DNA of 64,000 nt, taken from positions 1-64,000 of the forward strand of contig CAKVCZ010000006.1 of the NCBI GenBank assembly GCA_934726055.1, given 5' to 3'. The position numbers were made by a program, and so were the translations under genes. Under the pieces are notes generated by a model. It did no database searches and was not told the origin of the DNA. It worked only from the letters and a program-made list of their open reading frames with translations. Position 1 is the first letter of the stretch. Each line of letters opens with the position of its first letter. Shown here piece by piece: positions 61,487 to 64,000 of the stretch. The DNA is from an uncultured Candidatus Melainabacteria bacterium (GTDB lineage Bacteria; Cyanobacteriota; Vampirovibrionia; Gastranaerophilales; Gastranaerophilaceae).

Positions 61487-64000
61487 TTATCTAATCTCTT
61501 TAAACATCAAGGTTGTTTTATTATTGTTTATATCACCCTTTAATTGGATTCTGTAATAATTTGAATTTTTCTCATCAGCATTAATTTTAGGTATTTTTGA
61601 AAGCTTTGACTGATACAATTCTTTTGAACATTCCGGTCTGAATACCACTTTTAAAATCCAGCTTAGAGGAATACCGAATATTCTTACGCCTTTTGGAGCC
61701 TCTTTGCTATAATGCCAAAATAGTTGTAAGTCTGCATATTGTTTTTCCATATCATAATTGCCTTCTAAAAATACTGCGGACAATTCATGCCATGTGGTTA
61801 TATTTATATTTTTCAATTCTGTATTATGAACATCAAATGTTCCTTTTATATCATCTTTCATAAGATCTTTTTGTGTTAAATCAAAATTTGTTATTTGTGA
61901 TAATTTGTATTTTGAATCTTTTATCATAAACTCTTTATCACCAAGTTTTGGTAAAAATCCTTCTTTTACCTCAAACATACAATGAATATCTAAAAATCTA
62001 AACATATCTCTTGCATTAAGGTCAACTTTAGCATTAGCAATACCTTCTATTTGGTCTTTAAGATTAAGCGTCATCTCTGCTACTTTATTTGAGTTGATGT
62101 TTTTTGCCTCAAAAGTCATTTTTGAAGTGTTTTTTACAATATCATAAAGTCCTTTTGCATGAATCACCCCATCTGCAAAATTCAAGTCTTTCATATTAAA
62201 ATTAAATATATTATTTTTAAGACTTCCAATAAGTTTTACATTTTTAAGGACGAAAGATTCTCTTCTAATCTCATTAATCACAATTTCCCAATTATTAATT
62301 GTAATATCAATATCCTTAAATTTCTTTGAAAATTCCTTTGAATCTATTTTTTTAGGCTTTTTATTTGCGTTAGTTTCTGTTTCAATAATAAGTTTATCTA
62401 AAAACAGTTTCATATCGTAAACTAGTGTCTCACCATAAATATTGTTTTTAGCACTAAGTTCTGCCAAGTATTTCTCACCTTTAAACAAACCATTTGATGT
62501 TACATTTAATATGCCATTTTTTGAAACTACATGTGCATTGTCAATACGAAATGCTTTGTGTCTTGCTTTTATAATGTCAAAGGTTCCAAATACCTGATTA
62601 TTTACAAAATCATATTTTAAATCACCTTTAAATTCGCCACCTCTTACTTTTTCACCAAAAGCACCAATAACTGACGTTGGAGCAAATCCATTTGTTCGAC
62701 AAGTAAGGTATTGTGGAATAAATTTATCAGGATTGATTTTATCAATATTCTTTATAAATAAGCCCTCACCTGAAACAACAACATTTTCTTTATTAGAATC
62801 TGAGTAAGAATATTTATATTCTTTTAAATACAAATCATTATCATCTTTAAAAGTATTAGCATATATTTTTCTTTTATAATTTTTTAAGCCTAAGTAAAAT
62901 GCGTTATAAATCAAATCACTATTTGTCGGAATGTCTATATTGTAATATACATCAGGTTTTTTATTCTTTATCTTATAGACTAAATTGATATTAACAGAAT
63001 TTAAAACTGTAAGATTTGGAACATAATCAAATTTTTTGGTAATAGTTGTTTCCATTGTTCCAACAACTAACTTTTTTTGAGGATTTAATAAATCCGTTAT
63101 TTTAAGAGTATGAATAACTTTTTCTTTTCCTAATATACCTTCTGCTACTGAATCTACTGTCTTGCCTCTAAAATTAAAAACAGCGTGTTTAAAAGATAGA
63201 GGAATATCAAACCAAACTGCATTCGCACTTAAATTATTTCCTACACATGTTCCCCAAATACCACCTTTATCAAATTTCAAATTTACATTAGCAGTTCCTT
63301 TAAAATTTTTGAAATTTTCAATAAACTTTTTAGAAGGGTCTTGCGATTTTTGCAAATGCAACAATATAGGCATAATCTCTGACACAGGAAGACTTTCTCC
63401 TTTTAAATTAAAGTCGAAAGTTTTATCATTATTAATTAAATCTCCATTCATATATAATTGTGAATTTCCTAATTTTATTTCAAATTGATTTGCCTTAAGA
63501 TTGTTTTCCTCAATTTTTAATAAACCTGAATAACCTAACTTGAGAGTTTCTTTTAAAAGCCGAGTTTTTATATCTGCTGTTAATCGTATAATATCTTTTT
63601 CTGCATCAATGTTTTTTGCAAATACATTTACCTTATCTGATTTGTAAGTTATCTTTTCTATATGAATTTCAGGATGTTTGCTAAGTTCAAATTTATTTTT
63701 GTGTTTTTTGGGTTGATTCTTTTTAAATTGTTTCAATACATTTCCATCAACATACACACTGTTTGCATTGATTAACATCATACGATTTTCTAGTATTTTA
63801 TACTTCAAAGATAAATTTTTAATATCAAAGGCTAAAACATTATTGTTTTTTGCATCAATGCTATCCACATTTAAAATAACAATAAGTTTGGGAGAAATTT
63901 TTAAATTTAATCCTGCGATATTTGTTTCTATACCTGTTTTTTTGTGAATGAATGATTCCAGCTTATTTATTACCGGTTTACTGTTTATTACCTGTGGTAA
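61487..64000 (-). CDS. AsmA-like protein (5' end beyond the window)
   Basis: A partial gene: the open frame runs without a stop to the window edge (the extra residues include SKPVINKLESFIHKKTGIE and NLKISPKLIVIL), so the apparent GTG start at 63868 is probably not the real one. The visible ~837 residues have the pattern of the AsmA/YhdP superfamily: repeated beta-strands (SLPVSEIMPIL, KFKDIDITINNWEI, DLNFADGVIHAKGLYDI), and an AsmA-like C-terminal (ITWHELSAVFLEGNYD ... YYRIQLKGDINN). Family members form bridge-like lipid conduits between inner and outer membranes. Most of it would be periplasmic. Confidence 0.85.
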   Translation of the reverse strand, partial: LPQVINSKPVINKLESFIHKKTGIETNIAGLNLKISPKLIVILNVDSIDAKNNNVLAFDIKNLSLKYKILENRMMLINANSVYVDGNVLKQFKKNQPKKHKNKFELSKHPEIHIEKITYKSDKVNVFAKNIDAEKDIIRLTADIKTRLLKETLKLGYSGLLKIEENNLKANQFEIKLGNSQLYMNGDLINNDKTFDFNLKGESLPVSEIMPILLHLQKSQDPSKKFIENFKNFKGTANVNLKFDKGGIWGTCVGNNLSANAVWFDIPLSFKHAVFNFRGKTVDSVAEGILGKEKVIHTLKITDLLNPQKKLVVGTMETTITKKFDYVPNLTVLNSVNINLVYKIKNKKPDVYYNIDIPTNSDLIYNAFYLGLKNYKRKIYANTFKDDNDLYLKEYKYSYSDSNKENVVVSGEGLFIKNIDKINPDKFIPQYLTCRTNGFAPTSVIGAFGEKVRGGEFKGDLKYDFVNNQVFGTFDIIKARHKAFRIDNAHVVSKNGILNVTSNGLFKGEKYLAELSAKNNIYGETLVYDMKLFLDKLIIETETNANKKPKKIDSKEFSKKFKDIDITINNWEIVINEIRRESFVLKNVKLIGSLKNNIFNFNMKDLNFADGVIHAKGLYDIVKNTSKMTFEAKNINSNKVAEMTLNLKDQIEGIANAKVDLNARDMFRFLDIHCMFEVKEGFLPKLGDKEFMIKDSKYKLSQITNFDLTQKDLMKDDIKGTFDVHNTELKNINITTWHELSAVFLEGNYDMEKQYADLQLFWHYSKEAPKGVRIFGIPLSWILKVVFRPECSKELYQSKLSKIPKINADEKNSNYYRIQLKGDINNNKTTLMFKEIR

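Noticed and set aside
1..64000. CRISPR array, prophage, insertion sequence or toxin-antitoxin/defence island
   Set aside because: No direct-repeat array, transposase, integrase, phage structural gene or recognisable toxin-antitoxin pair was found anywhere in the window.

Overview
The window looks like chromosomal DNA from a low-G+C (roughly 30% by eye), Gram-negative, anaerobic bacterium. I infer a gut-type Gastranaerophilales/Vampirovibrionia ('Melainabacteria') lineage. The inference rests on the style of the pilin-like proteins (FTLAE leader, Cys-rich C-terminal domain), an MscL with a zinc-ribbon tail, a long SRP RNA of Gram-positive/cyanobacterial type, and small lineage-type hypothetical proteins. 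A diderm envelope is supported by an MlaA-domain protein, an AsmA-like protein, a predicted outer-membrane barrel and a TPS-domain secreted protein. Anaerobiosis is supported by NrdD/NrdG, rubrerythrin and ferritin and by the absence of respiratory genes here. The code is standard; no prophage, transposase or CRISPR array was seen.

Layout. 0.1-9 kb: small hypothetical, TPS-domain secreted protein, secreted parvulin, methionine gamma-lyase-like enzyme, VWA protein, mtaB divergent from ferritin, a Cys-rich small protein, CoA-disulfide-reductase-like flavoenzyme, and a predicted small RNA in the following gap. 9-16 kb: orphan membrane-anchored protein, decayed pilin-like gene, tRNA-Leu(GAG), phosphohexomutase, rnhB, rbgA, rplS. 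16-22 kb: metallopeptidase, AlkD-like glycosylase, coiled-coil protein, mnmA with a 303-aa protein and a 39-aa protein resembling its N-terminus. 22-31 kb: S41 protease-recJ, and an ion transporter-ABC-F-aminotransferase operon. 31-43 kb: TPR-galE-membrane protein-zinc ribbon cluster, FtsB-like/TPR pair, barrel protein, YhaM-thrB, PgpH-like HD protein-ybeY-dgkA, purB, pilin-like protein. 43-49 kb: type-4 UDG, acpS, NSS transporter, TPR-glycosyltransferase, tcdA, mscL, CDF transporter. 49-53 kb: SRP RNA, then a cobalamin riboswitch leading nrdD-nrdG. 53-64 kb: nucleoside phosphorylase, rfbC-rfbB, acetyltransferase, MlaA-hydrolase fusion, small hypotheticals, rubrerythrin, flavodoxin-like reductase and an AsmA-like gene cut by the window end.

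Most genes are housekeeping. The more unusual signals are: a B12 riboswitch in front of the B12-independent class III ribonucleotide reductase; a recurrent promoter layout (TATAAT-like hexamer, six bases, then ATG) in front of at least six genes lacking a Shine-Dalgarno, which predicts leaderless mRNAs; a free-standing small RNA near 8.9-9.05 kb; an MlaA domain fused to an alpha/beta hydrolase; a 39-aa protein mirroring the N-terminus of its operon neighbour; and an SRP RNA whose apical tetraloop reads GAAA instead of GGAA. Where the longest frame begins upstream of a promoter or a clear Shine-Dalgarno, I have moved the start inward and said so.
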